64,000 nt of DNA from DATFVA01 sp963764235 (GTDB lineage Bacteria; Bacteroidota; Ignavibacteria; Ignavibacteriales; Ignavibacteriaceae), in NCBI GenBank assembly GCA_963764235.1, contig CAVXRO010000009.1:62001-126000 (forward strand). Reading direction: 5' to 3'. Of the stretch, positions 9,586-17,318 are shown in pieces. The notes below the pieces were generated by a model, which had not been told where the DNA came from, ran no database searches, and saw only the letters and a list, made by a program, of their open reading frames with translations. Each line of letters begins with the position of its first letter. The first letter of the stretch is position 1. The position numbers were made by a program, and so were the translations under genes.

Positions 9586-11044
9586 GACGGGTAAACTCCA
9601 CCCCCGTCTTGATCTGGTTGATGTTGTCAATCTGCCATGAGAAATCGACCTTACCGGTGAGACTGGTTGTAGTGTGATTAAAATGCCAGTTTTCTGTTCC
9701 TCCCGTATAAAAAGCACTACCGCTGACGTCTTTTTTTCTGTCGGGATTAACATATTGCGTATCGAGAGGATTTGCATAGACATACTGCTTATACTCTGCC
9801 CTCAGTCCTGAGGCCGAAAAATCTACAAATGCTGAATTGCCTAATAGAAGAGTATAACTGGCGATGCCCAGCATGCTTTTCTGAAATTTCGTATAGTCGC
9901 CGTCTGGGTTCAGCCTGTAGAGATGGTTATAATCTTTGTACTGGTTATCCTGGTAAAGACCTGTTAATACTATTCCCCTTCCTCCGCCGACATTCACAGC
10001 CAGCTTGCCCTGGAGCGATAGCCGATGGCTGTAATTCATAGGAACATAAGCCTTATCGCCGGTGGCACCGACATACCAGTCGGCAGGATTATTAGCAGAA
10101 AAATTTGAGGAATCCTGGGGATTAAATATCCTCTGGCCGTAGATATAACCCTGATCCCTGTTGTATCTTCCTGAAATAAAGAATTTTAAGAGATTCCCTA
10201 TTGCGGGTACGGGACCGCTCAGGTTTCCTTCGACATCATACACATCATTAGGACTGATATGGTTTATATTCTGAAAGATTCCCTTATGAGAGCTAACATA
10301 ATCTCCGGTGTAAGCTGAAATATTTCCGGTGATTTTTTCTCCGGCGATTTTTGTAACCTGGTTAACAACGCCGGATTGTGCATCACCGTATTCAGCATTA
10401 AAAGTTCCTACAAGCACCTGAACTTCCTGTATACTATTGACCTCCGGCGAAAGAGACGACTGTCCCGAATACGCATCATTAACCGGCACACCATCTATCA
10501 GGTAACGGACTTCATCGCTCCTGCCGCCTCTGAAATGTCCGTTGATCACTCCTGCCTGAAGGTTAACAACCGATGCGACGTCCTCAAGCGGAAGCATGGA
10601 TATATCTTCACCGCTTACATTCTGTTCAGTTGAAGTTAGGTCCTTCCTGACGATAGGCTTCTCCGCGGTTACCACAACATTTTCAAGTTCTATCGATTCA
10701 GGATTAAGTTCAAAATCTATTTTGGTAGTCTGATCAACCGAAACCCTTACATGTTCAAATGTAACAGAAGAGTAGCCGACCATAGAGGCTTTTACCTGAT
10801 ATTCCCCAGGGGGGATATTCAGAATAAAATAATTGCCGTCAATGTCTGAGGATGAACCCACTGAAGACCCCATTATCAAGACATTAGCCCCGATAAGAGC
10901 TTCACCAGTACTTTTATCGATAATTTTGCCGGATATCTTCCCGGTTGTTCCGGCGAAGATCTGGCTTCCCGGTATGCATACCAGCATACACAGGACCCAT
11001 GCCAGACTTTTAATAAAGTTATTCTTAGTGAACATTACATCCAC
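9548..11044 (-). CDS. TonB-dependent receptor, N-terminal and plug part (frameshifted at about 9580)
   Basis: N-terminal 490 residues of a roughly 900-residue outer-membrane receptor. It has a signal peptide (residues 1-31), a carboxypeptidase-regulatory-like domain at about 35-115 (GKIIDKSTGEALIGANV, DIDGNYFILNIPPGEY), and a plug domain with VRYLIDGVPVNDAYSG and FNAEYGDAQSG, then early barrel strands. This layout matches Oar/CirA/SusC-type receptors importing large substrates with TonB energy. It heads the operon with the large secreted protein and PorV-like gene, after a terminator at 11095-11116. A promoter should lie in 11045-11094, but I see no clear match. The frame ends at 9548 because of the shift described for the C-terminal part. 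Confidence 0.88.
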   Translation of the reverse strand: MDVMFTKNNFIKSLAWVLCMLVCIPGSQIFAGTTGKISGKIIDKSTGEALIGANVLIMGSSVGSSSDIDGNYFILNIPPGEYQVKASMVGYSSVTFEHVRVSVDQTTKIDFELNPESIELENVVVTAEKPIVRKDLTSTEQNVSGEDISMLPLEDVASVVNLQAGVINGHFRGGRSDEVRYLIDGVPVNDAYSGQSSLSPEVNSIQEVQVLVGTFNAEYGDAQSGVVNQVTKIAGEKITGNISAYTGDYVSSHKGIFQNINHISPNDVYDVEGNLSGPVPAIGNLLKFFISGRYNRDQGYIYGQRIFNPQDSSNFSANNPADWYVGATGDKAYVPMNYSHRLSLQGKLAVNVGGGRGIVLTGLYQDNQYKDYNHLYRLNPDGDYTKFQKSMLGIASYTLLLGNSAFVDFSASGLRAEYKQYVYANPLDTQYVNPDRKKDVSGSAFYTGGTENWHFNHTTTSLTGKVDFSWQIDNINQIKTGVEFTRHDPEVPGLSDNH

Positions 11045-11094
11045 CCGTTATTAACTGAAAAAATTATTTAACTTTAGATTAAAATAAAAAAGAA

Positions 11095-11116
11095 GGGTGC
11101 TAAAGAATTAGCACCC
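11095..11116 (-). terminator. Rho-independent terminator after the LacI/dehydrogenase/duplicated-protein operon
   Basis: A perfect 9-bp stem (GGGTGCTAA / TTAGCACCC) with a 4-base loop lies 14 bp past the stop codon of the 856-residue protein. On the minus strand it is followed by a T-rich tail (TTCTTTTTTATTTT), the form of an intrinsic terminator. A TTTT run on the other side makes it potentially bidirectional. It separates that operon from the TonB-receptor operon starting at 11044. Confidence 0.85.
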
Positions 11117-11130
11117 TTTTATTTTGGAAT

Positions 11131-13701
11131 TTATTTGAGCAGTAACATTTTTTTCGTAACTATAAAATCACCTGCTTCAATCCTGTACAGGTAAATTCCA
11201 CTGGAGACTTTACTGCCGTAATTGTTGTCGCCATTCCACTGAATATTATACAGCCCGCTGTTTTGTTCGCTGCTGATCAGAGTTTTAACTTCCCTTCCTA
11301 GAATATCATAGATTTTTAATGTAACAAATGAAGTATTTGGTATCGAATAGCTAATTGTCGTACTAGGATTGAATGGATTAGGATAATTTTGAAACAATTT
11401 ATGACTAACGGGTAAGAATTCATTATTCTCAATTCTTGTTGGAGTTTTAATTACCTCCAATCCATCTAAATAAACAGTTCCTGCAAATCTTGTGAGCGCA
11501 TGTAATCTTATAGAAATAGCTTTTGCAATCTGACCTTCTGGTGGTTCCGGTACAGTTACATTTACATAAAACTGTGTCCAGTCAAATGATGTTGCATAGG
11601 GGAATTCCAGTGGTATTTGATCGCTATTTCCATATTGGTTAAAACCTTCGTTATTACCAATGGTTGAATGATATGTTGCTGAAAGAGCTATATGCCATTG
11701 ATCTCCTACTGCTATCGCTGAATCGGGATAAAGGTTCATGCCTTTTACCCAGATGCTTAATTTTAGATTGTCTCCGGGTACCACATCTGTTAGTTCAAAT
11801 TTTCTGGTTGCGATAAAACCATCTTTTACTGGTCTGCCTAACGGCAGATCATATTTCAATGAATAGTTTCCATTGTAAGATTCTTCATCGGTTATTTTTG
11901 TATTTTCAAATCCTGCATTTAATACTCCGTCATTTCCTCCGATTGGCGGCATCCAATAATACCATCCTGTAGGTACTCCTAGTTGTGTGTTCCAATCCTG
12001 TCCTGCCCAGCCACCATTTCTACCTACAAGTATATAATTATCTGTCCATACTGTCCCTGTCGCATCTTTCCCACCTACAAACCTAATTATTGTTTTCCAC
12101 GAATTTTCCGGTAAACTTATCTCTCCTATATCAGTTGTATCTGCTACCCAGCCGCCTGTGCTGGCTACACTCTGATCTAATTCAAACTTCTTTACACCTA
12201 TCACAGCATCTACGCTGTCATAGAATGTATAAGTTACATACCATTTCTCGTCATCATTTGCCGGATTGGTATTAACTCCGGAGGTCATATAGTACATTCC
12301 AAGGTTTATATCAACATCCTTAAAAGTTTTTTCTGACCACAAATCACACATATTCTCTGACTCCCACATGGCTGAGTCTGAGGTTGCTGATTTCTCTATC
12401 TTCAGAGATTTTCCCATCGAAAGAGATTCATCTGTGGCCCAGGTTAATGTTGAACCGTTTGGTTCTGATCCCTTTGTCCAGTATGACGGCAAAGATTGTT
12501 CGAAACTGCCGATATCGTTTATCCCCGGAAGATCGAGTTTTTCGACCTTCAGATCATCCATCCAAACAGTTCCTGCAAATCTTGTGAGCGCATGTAATCT
12601 TATAGAAATAGCTTTTGCAATCTGACCTTCTGGTGGTTCCGGTACAGTTACATCTACATAAAACTGTGTCCAGTCAAATGATGTTGCATCGGGGAATTGC
12701 AGTGGTATTTGATCGCTATTTCCATATTGGTTAAAACCTTCGTTATTACCTATGGTTGAATGATATGTTGCTGAAAGAGCTATATGCCATTGATCTCCTA
12801 CCGCTTGGGCTGAATCGGGGTAAAGGTTCATGCCTTTTACCCAGATGCTTATCCTTAGTACATCTCCCGGTTGAGCATCATCAAATTCAAATTTTCTGGT
12901 TGCGATAAAACCATCTTTTACTGGTCTGCCTAACGGCAGATCATATTTCAATGAATAGTTTCCATTGTAAGATTCTTCATCGGTTATTTTTGTATTTTCA
13001 AATCCTGCATTTAATACTCCGTCATTTCCTCCGATTGGCGGCATCCAATAATACCATCCTGTAGGTACTCCTAGTTGTGTGTTCCAATCCTGTCCTGCCC
13101 AGCCACCATTTCTACCTACAAGTATATAATTATCTGTCCATACTGTCCCTGTCGCATCTTTCCCACCTACAAACCTAATTATTGTTTTCCACGAATTTTC
13201 CGGTAAACTTATCTCTCCTATATCAGTTGTATCTGCTACCCAGCCGCCTGTGCTGGCTACACTCTGATCTAATTCAAACTTCTTTACACCTATCACAGCA
13301 TCTACGCTGTCATAGAATGTATAAGTTACATACCATTTCTCGTCATCATTTGCCGGATTGGTATTAACTCCGGAGGTCATATAGTACATTCCAAGGTTTA
13401 TATCAACATCCTTAAAAGTTTTTTCTGACCACAAATCACACATATTCTCTGACTCCCACATGGCTGAGTCTGAGGTTGCTGATTTCTCTATCTTCAGAGA
13501 TTTTCCCATCGACCGGTATTCGTCCGTTGCCCATGTCAGTGTCGCTCCCGACGGGGCCGAGGCAATATTCCAGTATGAAGGCAGAGACTGTTCGAAACCA
13601 CCTATACTGTTAATACCGCTTTGAGCAAACATGCCCATTTGAAAAACTATGATGGACAGAACACCCCACCACCATTTTGAAATCGTACACATACTACGCA
13701 T
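11131..13701 (-). CDS. Secreted protein with two nearly identical 364-residue repeats and a T9SS-like sorting domain
   Basis: An 856-residue exported protein. It has a signal peptide (residues 1-28), two tandem copies of a 364-residue unit starting at about residues 30 and 394, and a C-terminal domain of about 90 residues with NYPNPFNPSTTISYSIP, VYDILG-like IYDILGREVKTL, and the end TKKMLLLK. Each unit contains one or two beta-sandwich, carbohydrate-binding-like segments (FEQSLPSYW..., then a second half with ISIWVKGMNLYPDSA and FAGTVWMDDLKVEK); I recognise no catalytic motif. It starts 15 bp after the dehydrogenase gene, in the same operon. A sugar-binding role at the cell surface is inference from fold resemblance and context. 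Confidence 0.85.
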   Translation of the reverse strand: MRSMCTISKWWWGVLSIIVFQMGMFAQSGINSIGGFEQSLPSYWNIASAPSGATLTWATDEYRSMGKSLKIEKSATSDSAMWESENMCDLWSEKTFKDVDINLGMYYMTSGVNTNPANDDEKWYVTYTFYDSVDAVIGVKKFELDQSVASTGGWVADTTDIGEISLPENSWKTIIRFVGGKDATGTVWTDNYILVGRNGGWAGQDWNTQLGVPTGWYYWMPPIGGNDGVLNAGFENTKITDEESYNGNYSLKYDLPLGRPVKDGFIATRKFEFDDAQPGDVLRISIWVKGMNLYPDSAQAVGDQWHIALSATYHSTIGNNEGFNQYGNSDQIPLQFPDATSFDWTQFYVDVTVPEPPEGQIAKAISIRLHALTRFAGTVWMDDLKVEKLDLPGINDIGSFEQSLPSYWTKGSEPNGSTLTWATDESLSMGKSLKIEKSATSDSAMWESENMCDLWSEKTFKDVDINLGMYYMTSGVNTNPANDDEKWYVTYTFYDSVDAVIGVKKFELDQSVASTGGWVADTTDIGEISLPENSWKTIIRFVGGKDATGTVWTDNYILVGRNGGWAGQDWNTQLGVPTGWYYWMPPIGGNDGVLNAGFENTKITDEESYNGNYSLKYDLPLGRPVKDGFIATRKFELTDVVPGDNLKLSIWVKGMNLYPDSAIAVGDQWHIALSATYHSTIGNNEGFNQYGNSDQIPLEFPYATSFDWTQFYVNVTVPEPPEGQIAKAISIRLHALTRFAGTVYLDGLEVIKTPTRIENNEFLPVSHKLFQNYPNPFNPSTTISYSIPNTSFVTLKIYDILGREVKTLISSEQNSGLYNIQWNGDNNYGSKVSSGIYLYRIEAGDFIVTKKMLLLK
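11431..12522 (-). repeat. Tandem 1,092-bp repeat, second copy
   Basis: Second copy of the in-frame duplication inside the 856-residue secreted protein. The stretch 11794-12420 matches 12886-13512 base for base by direct reading (offset 1,092). The remaining part differs at scattered positions, mainly near the start of the unit and around 11745-11793. Confidence 0.95.
12523..13614 (-). repeat. Tandem 1,092-bp repeat, first copy
   Basis: First copy of the in-frame duplication. It lies directly next to the second copy with no spacer. The 364-codon length preserves the frame. Synonymous sites are unchanged across the central 627 bp, which points to a recent duplication or ongoing gene conversion. 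Confidence 0.95.
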
Positions 13702-13716
13702 AACACCTCCGGCAAA

Positions 13717-14727
13717 TTAATTATTAATTATTTGTTGTTTAATACTACTGTTCGAATTATTGAGAAAAATGCTGTTAATATTACTTAATGTTATTCTATC
13801 GGAAATCAGTTTCCTGACATTGATCCTCCCGGTTACCAGAAGGTCAACTGCGGGAGCAAAAGTAAAAGGATTCAGATAAGAATTTAAAATCGTTAGTTCG
13901 TTCCTGAACAAGTACTGCAGGTTGAATGTGACTTCGTGATCGTAAGGAGCGAGACCGAAGATTACTATTTTAGTACCCTTTCCGGCCAGCTGAACGGCCT
14001 GCTTTACTGTATCACTCTTTCCCACACATTCTATAATTACATCAGTCTGCGAAGGAAGATTATCTTTTATTTTGAGATCAAGACCCGGTTCGGAAGGATC
14101 AAATGCTAAATCGGCACCCAGTTCGATCCCGGTTCGGCGCTTTGAAGAATCAGGCTCTAACAGGGTTACGTTAGCTGCACCTGCATTCTTAGCCAGCTGT
14201 ACCATCATCAATCCTATCGTTCCGCCCCCGATAACAACAACTTTATCTCCAGGTTTTATATCCGCTTGCTGGATTCCCCTCAGACAGCAGGAGAGAGGTT
14301 CAGCGAATGAGGCTACGGAAAGATCGAAATCGCAGGAAAGCAGATATGTCTGGGCTTTAGGGACAATAGTGTATTCTGCAAACCCGCCGTTTAAAGTAAC
14401 TCCCAGCGCCTTATGATTTTCACAAAAGTGTATTTTCCCTCTTTTACAATAATCACAATAGCCGCAATGGATATTAGGATTTACGGCTACATGTCTGCCA
14501 ATGGTGTAATCAGGATCCTTATCACCGCATTCTTCGATTATTCCGCTGAATTCATGACCAAGAATAACAGGGATACTCGAAGGGGCTTTTCCTTCATAGA
14601 TATGTCTGTCAGTTCCGCAGACACCACAGCAGGCTACTTTAATCAGCAGCTCATTTTTCTGCAAGGTACGAAGTGAATAATCACCTACGACAATGTTTTT
14701 ATTGCCAGTAAATAATGCTGCCAGCAT
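13717..14727 (-). CDS. Zinc-dependent medium-chain alcohol/polyol dehydrogenase
   Basis: A 336-residue cytosolic MDR-family dehydrogenase, probably NAD-dependent. It shows catalytic-zinc motifs (CGVCGTDRHIYEG; GHEFSGIIEE), the structural-zinc four-cysteine lobe (CGYCDYCKRGKIHFC) and a Rossmann motif (VIGGGTIGLMMVQLAKNAG) followed by an acidic residue typical of NAD use. The closest well-known types are sorbitol, threonine and galactitol dehydrogenases; the exact substrate cannot be given. It begins 1 bp after the stop of the LacI regulator, so expression should follow that regulator's sugar signal. An oxidised polyol or sugar linked to the galactose locus is the natural guess. Confidence 0.88.
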   Translation of the reverse strand: MLAALFTGNKNIVVGDYSLRTLQKNELLIKVACCGVCGTDRHIYEGKAPSSIPVILGHEFSGIIEECGDKDPDYTIGRHVAVNPNIHCGYCDYCKRGKIHFCENHKALGVTLNGGFAEYTIVPKAQTYLLSCDFDLSVASFAEPLSCCLRGIQQADIKPGDKVVVIGGGTIGLMMVQLAKNAGAANVTLLEPDSSKRRTGIELGADLAFDPSEPGLDLKIKDNLPSQTDVIIECVGKSDTVKQAVQLAGKGTKIVIFGLAPYDHEVTFNLQYLFRNELTILNSYLNPFTFAPAVDLLVTGRINVRKLISDRITLSNINSIFLNNSNSSIKQQIINN

Positions 14728-14728
14728 A

Positions 14729-15760
14729 TTATCTCATTAAAAAATTACAGACAGAAGTAGATTTTCTGATAGTTAATTTAACAGGAACAACTACTTTTTT
14801 GGGTAAAGTTTTTTTATTCTTTAAAGTATTAGCTAATAATTTGAGTGCTTCTACTCCTAACTCAATTTTGGGAACACTAACAGTGGATAGAGGAGGATCG
14901 AGTAAAAGGTCTGCTTCAATACCATCGAATCCTATTACTGAAACATCATAGGGGATCCTGTAACCGTTTGTTTTAAGGTAATGCATTACACCTATAGCAA
15001 GTGCATCATTACCAGCAAAAACAGCAGTTACATCTTTATTTTTTTTAAACAATCGAGAGGCCAGATCAATGCCGGCCTGCCTTCCTTCGTAAACCGATTT
15101 AGTATAGATGAGATTTGTTCTTACAGGAAGTCCTGCATGTTCGAGAGCTAGTTTGTATCCGTTTAACCTGTCCTCAAAGCTTGGATGATCGATATCGCTG
15201 GAGACAAAGGCGATATTTCTATGCCCCAGCTGTATCAGGTGATTCGTCGCCTGTAATCCTCCGTCAACATTATCGATCAGGACCAGGGGGTAACCGTTAT
15301 GTGCGGGAATATAATCAACAAATACGGTAGGAATCTTATAGGCAGATAACCTATCTATTAGTCCATGAGAGATTTTTCCTGCAATAATAATTCCGTCGAC
15401 ACTTTTATTCAGCACAAAGCGGGGCAGGCTGTCCTTTTTATCAAAATCCTTTTTCACTGAAGTAAGCAAGATGTAATAACCTTCGATCCTTGCTTCAAAC
15501 TCTGTCCCGAGAAATATCTTTGTATAGAATGGTTCAGTTCTGAGAAAATGATCATCAGTAAGTATGAATCCAATATTACCAGTCTTCCCGGTAACAAGGC
15601 TTCTGGCTGACTTCGAAGGTTGGTAGCGGAGCGATTTTATAGTCTTTTCAACCCGCTCTTTGGTTTCGGGGGAAATCGTTTTAGTATTATTAATTACATA
15701 TGAAACCGTAGCAATGGAAACACCTGCTTTTTCGGCAATATCTTTGATGGTAGGTTTCAT
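14729..15760 (-). CDS. LacI-family transcriptional regulator (first, autoregulated)
   Basis: A 343-residue repressor-type protein. Residues 1-50 form the LacI helix-turn-helix (TIKDIAEKAGVSIATVSYVIN) and hinge; the rest is the periplasmic-binding-protein-like effector domain, with ending segment VSVIGFDGIEADLLLDPPLSTV. Its start codon is 6 bp after a perfect 20-bp palindrome, with a sigma70-like promoter just upstream, so it very likely controls itself and the dehydrogenase and duplicated secreted protein that follow. No clear Shine-Dalgarno sequence precedes the ATG; the operator occupies that space. Effector unknown; a sugar from this locus is expected. Confidence 0.93.
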   Translation of the reverse strand: MKPTIKDIAEKAGVSIATVSYVINNTKTISPETKERVEKTIKSLRYQPSKSARSLVTGKTGNIGFILTDDHFLRTEPFYTKIFLGTEFEARIEGYYILLTSVKKDFDKKDSLPRFVLNKSVDGIIIAGKISHGLIDRLSAYKIPTVFVDYIPAHNGYPLVLIDNVDGGLQATNHLIQLGHRNIAFVSSDIDHPSFEDRLNGYKLALEHAGLPVRTNLIYTKSVYEGRQAGIDLASRLFKKNKDVTAVFAGNDALAIGVMHYLKTNGYRIPYDVSVIGFDGIEADLLLDPPLSTVSVPKIELGVEALKLLANTLKNKKTLPKKVVVPVKLTIRKSTSVCNFLMR

Positions 15761-15766
15761 CTATAT

Positions 15767-15786
15767 CTGGTTAAACGTTTAACCAG
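15767..15786 (-). promoter_or_regulatory. LacI-family operator, perfect 20-bp palindrome
   Basis: CTGGTTAAACGTTTAACCAG reads identically on both strands and has the central CG typical of LacI-family sites. It lies immediately downstream of the -10 element and 6 bp before the LacI start codon, a position where repressor binding would block transcription initiation. The cognate regulator is inferred to be the adjacent LacI protein. Confidence 0.85.
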
Positions 15787-15815
15787 AAAATAGTCTATTT
15801 AACCTCTTAAGTCAA
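15787..15815 (-). promoter_or_regulatory. Sigma70-like promoter for the LacI/dehydrogenase operon
   Basis: On the minus strand a -35 element TTGACT (15810-15815) is separated by exactly 17 bp from a -10-like TATTTT (15787-15792). The start of transcription would fall inside the palindromic operator, giving a very short leader. Confidence 0.7.
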
Positions 15816-15928
15816 GACAGGAGAGAAAATTCGGTATGCGATCCTACATTGGTCACTTCCTTATCAACTCTGAGGGGAATGGCTTGAATTGCGGATAAAA
15901 ATGGCCTCCTGGATGAATTCAGCAAGAA

Positions 15929-17110
15929 TCACTCTTCTATTATCCTTGTTCCTCCTGTAATATTGCTGATATAAATTTTTGGCTCAAGACCGTATTTTTT
16001 ACGGAATTTTTCTAATACACTTATTCTGAAATTATCAACCTGATCTTCAACTACAAGGTTGATTGTGCAACCTCCGAATCCACCTCCCATCAAACGCGAT
16101 CCAAGAACACCTTCAGCGGAGGAAGCAATATATACAAGATGATCAAGCTCATCGCAGCTAACTTCATATTTGTGCCTGAGCCCTTCATGGGATTGATACA
16201 TTAATTCCCCAAATGCGATATAATTATTCCCGCTTAATTCAGAACAGGCTAATTCAACCCTTTTATTTTCAGTGATAACATATTCACATCTTTTAAAGAT
16301 GATTGGATCAAGGTCATTTTCGTGCTCATAGAGAAAATCCAGGGTAACATCACGCAAACTATTGATAGCAGAATCAAACTCATTCAATTTCCTTGCTCCA
16401 CTCTCACACTGATACCGCCGCAGGTTGTATTCTGAACCGGCAAGTGAATGTTTTACCTGTGTATCGCACAAAACGATTTTTAACTCCTTATTCTCAAAAG
16501 GTATATATTCGTAATCAAGGGAGCGGCAATCAAGTTTAAGTACTTTATCTTCCCTCCCAAAAATATTAATAAACTGATCCATTATTCCGCATTGAACTCC
16601 TACAAATTCATTCTCAGCTTTCTGGGACAACCTCACAAGATCAATTTTATCGATGCCGAGATCGAACATTATATTCAAGGCGAATGCTAGTCCTGCTTCA
16701 ATAGCAGCTGAAGAGGAAAGTCCTGCCCCGATGGGAATATCTCCTCCGAAAACGCAGTCGAAACCTCCGGTCATTTTTCCTGATTTTTTAAGCTGATCAA
16801 GAACTCCAATAAGATAATTTGCCCAGACTTTATCTGATTTTGCCAGATTCTCTCCTTCGAACTCATAACTTTCCTTCAGGTCGGCCGCAAACAGTCGGTA
16901 TTTATTACCTTTCCGGGGTTTCAGAGCCAGATAGATTGATTTATCTATGGCAGCAGGAAGAACAAATCCCTCGTTATAATCAGTATGCTCACCTATCAGA
17001 TTTACTCTTCCGGGAGACCGGATTATCAGTGGATCCTTTCCAAAAAGATCCTCAAATTCCGCCTTAACTTTCCCCATTTCTGAATTCATGACGACCTCAT
17101 TTTTATTCAA
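15929..17110 (-). CDS. galK: Galactokinase
   Basis: A 393-residue GHMP kinase that phosphorylates galactose at C1 with ATP, the first committed Leloir step. Diagnostic segments are the galactokinase signature near the N-terminus (GRVNLIGEHTDYNEGFVLP), the GHMP ATP-binding loop (PIGAGLSSSAAIEAGLA) and the C-terminal GSRLMGGGFGGCTINLV motif. Length matches the family. The start overlaps the stop of the small membrane protein by 8 bp; an internal ATG at 17089 is an alternative. It is the last gene of the long run; 168 bp separate it from the next start codon, and I see no clear terminator hairpin there. Confidence 0.96.
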   Translation of the reverse strand: MNKNEVVMNSEMGKVKAEFEDLFGKDPLIIRSPGRVNLIGEHTDYNEGFVLPAAIDKSIYLALKPRKGNKYRLFAADLKESYEFEGENLAKSDKVWANYLIGVLDQLKKSGKMTGGFDCVFGGDIPIGAGLSSSAAIEAGLAFALNIMFDLGIDKIDLVRLSQKAENEFVGVQCGIMDQFINIFGREDKVLKLDCRSLDYEYIPFENKELKIVLCDTQVKHSLAGSEYNLRRYQCESGARKLNEFDSAINSLRDVTLDFLYEHENDLDPIIFKRCEYVITENKRVELACSELSGNNYIAFGELMYQSHEGLRHKYEVSCDELDHLVYIASSAEGVLGSRLMGGGFGGCTINLVVEDQVDNFRISVLEKFRKKYGLEPKIYISNITGGTRIIEE

Positions 17111-17306
17111 TGGTAATCTTCCTGTTTCTGATTATATATATAATTCCGGCAACAAGCATTATAGCCCCCCACCAGATATCAGGATGTTTTTCTGCCAGTA
17201 CTATTTTACTTTCCGGCGGATACAGCAGGTTATATATTCCTGAAATCAATATGATTCCGCCCATTATTGTTAATATCAGTCCAACAAAATACCAGATAGG
17301 TTTCAT
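17103..17306 (-). CDS. Small membrane protein next to a sodium/sugar symporter
   Basis: A 67-residue protein with two predicted membrane helices (about residues 5-28 and 45-60) joined by a short loop with PPESKIVLAEKHPDIWW. I do not recognise a named family. It is 12 bp downstream of the symporter and overlaps galK, so it is surely translated with them. It could be a symporter accessory subunit, but that is only suggested by position. Confidence 0.75.
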   Translation of the reverse strand: MKPIWYFVGLILTIMGGIILISGIYNLLYPPESKIVLAEKHPDIWWGAIMLVAGIIYIIRNRKITIE

Positions 17307-17318
17307 ATTAAACTCCTT

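Noticed and set aside
12090..13367. Two identical 61-codon plus-strand frames at 12090-12275 and 13182-13367
   Set aside because: They are identical only because they are antisense to the 1,092-bp tandem repeat; they are not genes.
15787..15928. Terminator after galK
   Set aside because: I looked for an inverted repeat followed by T residues on the minus strand in this 168-bp gap and found none convincing, so I do not call one.
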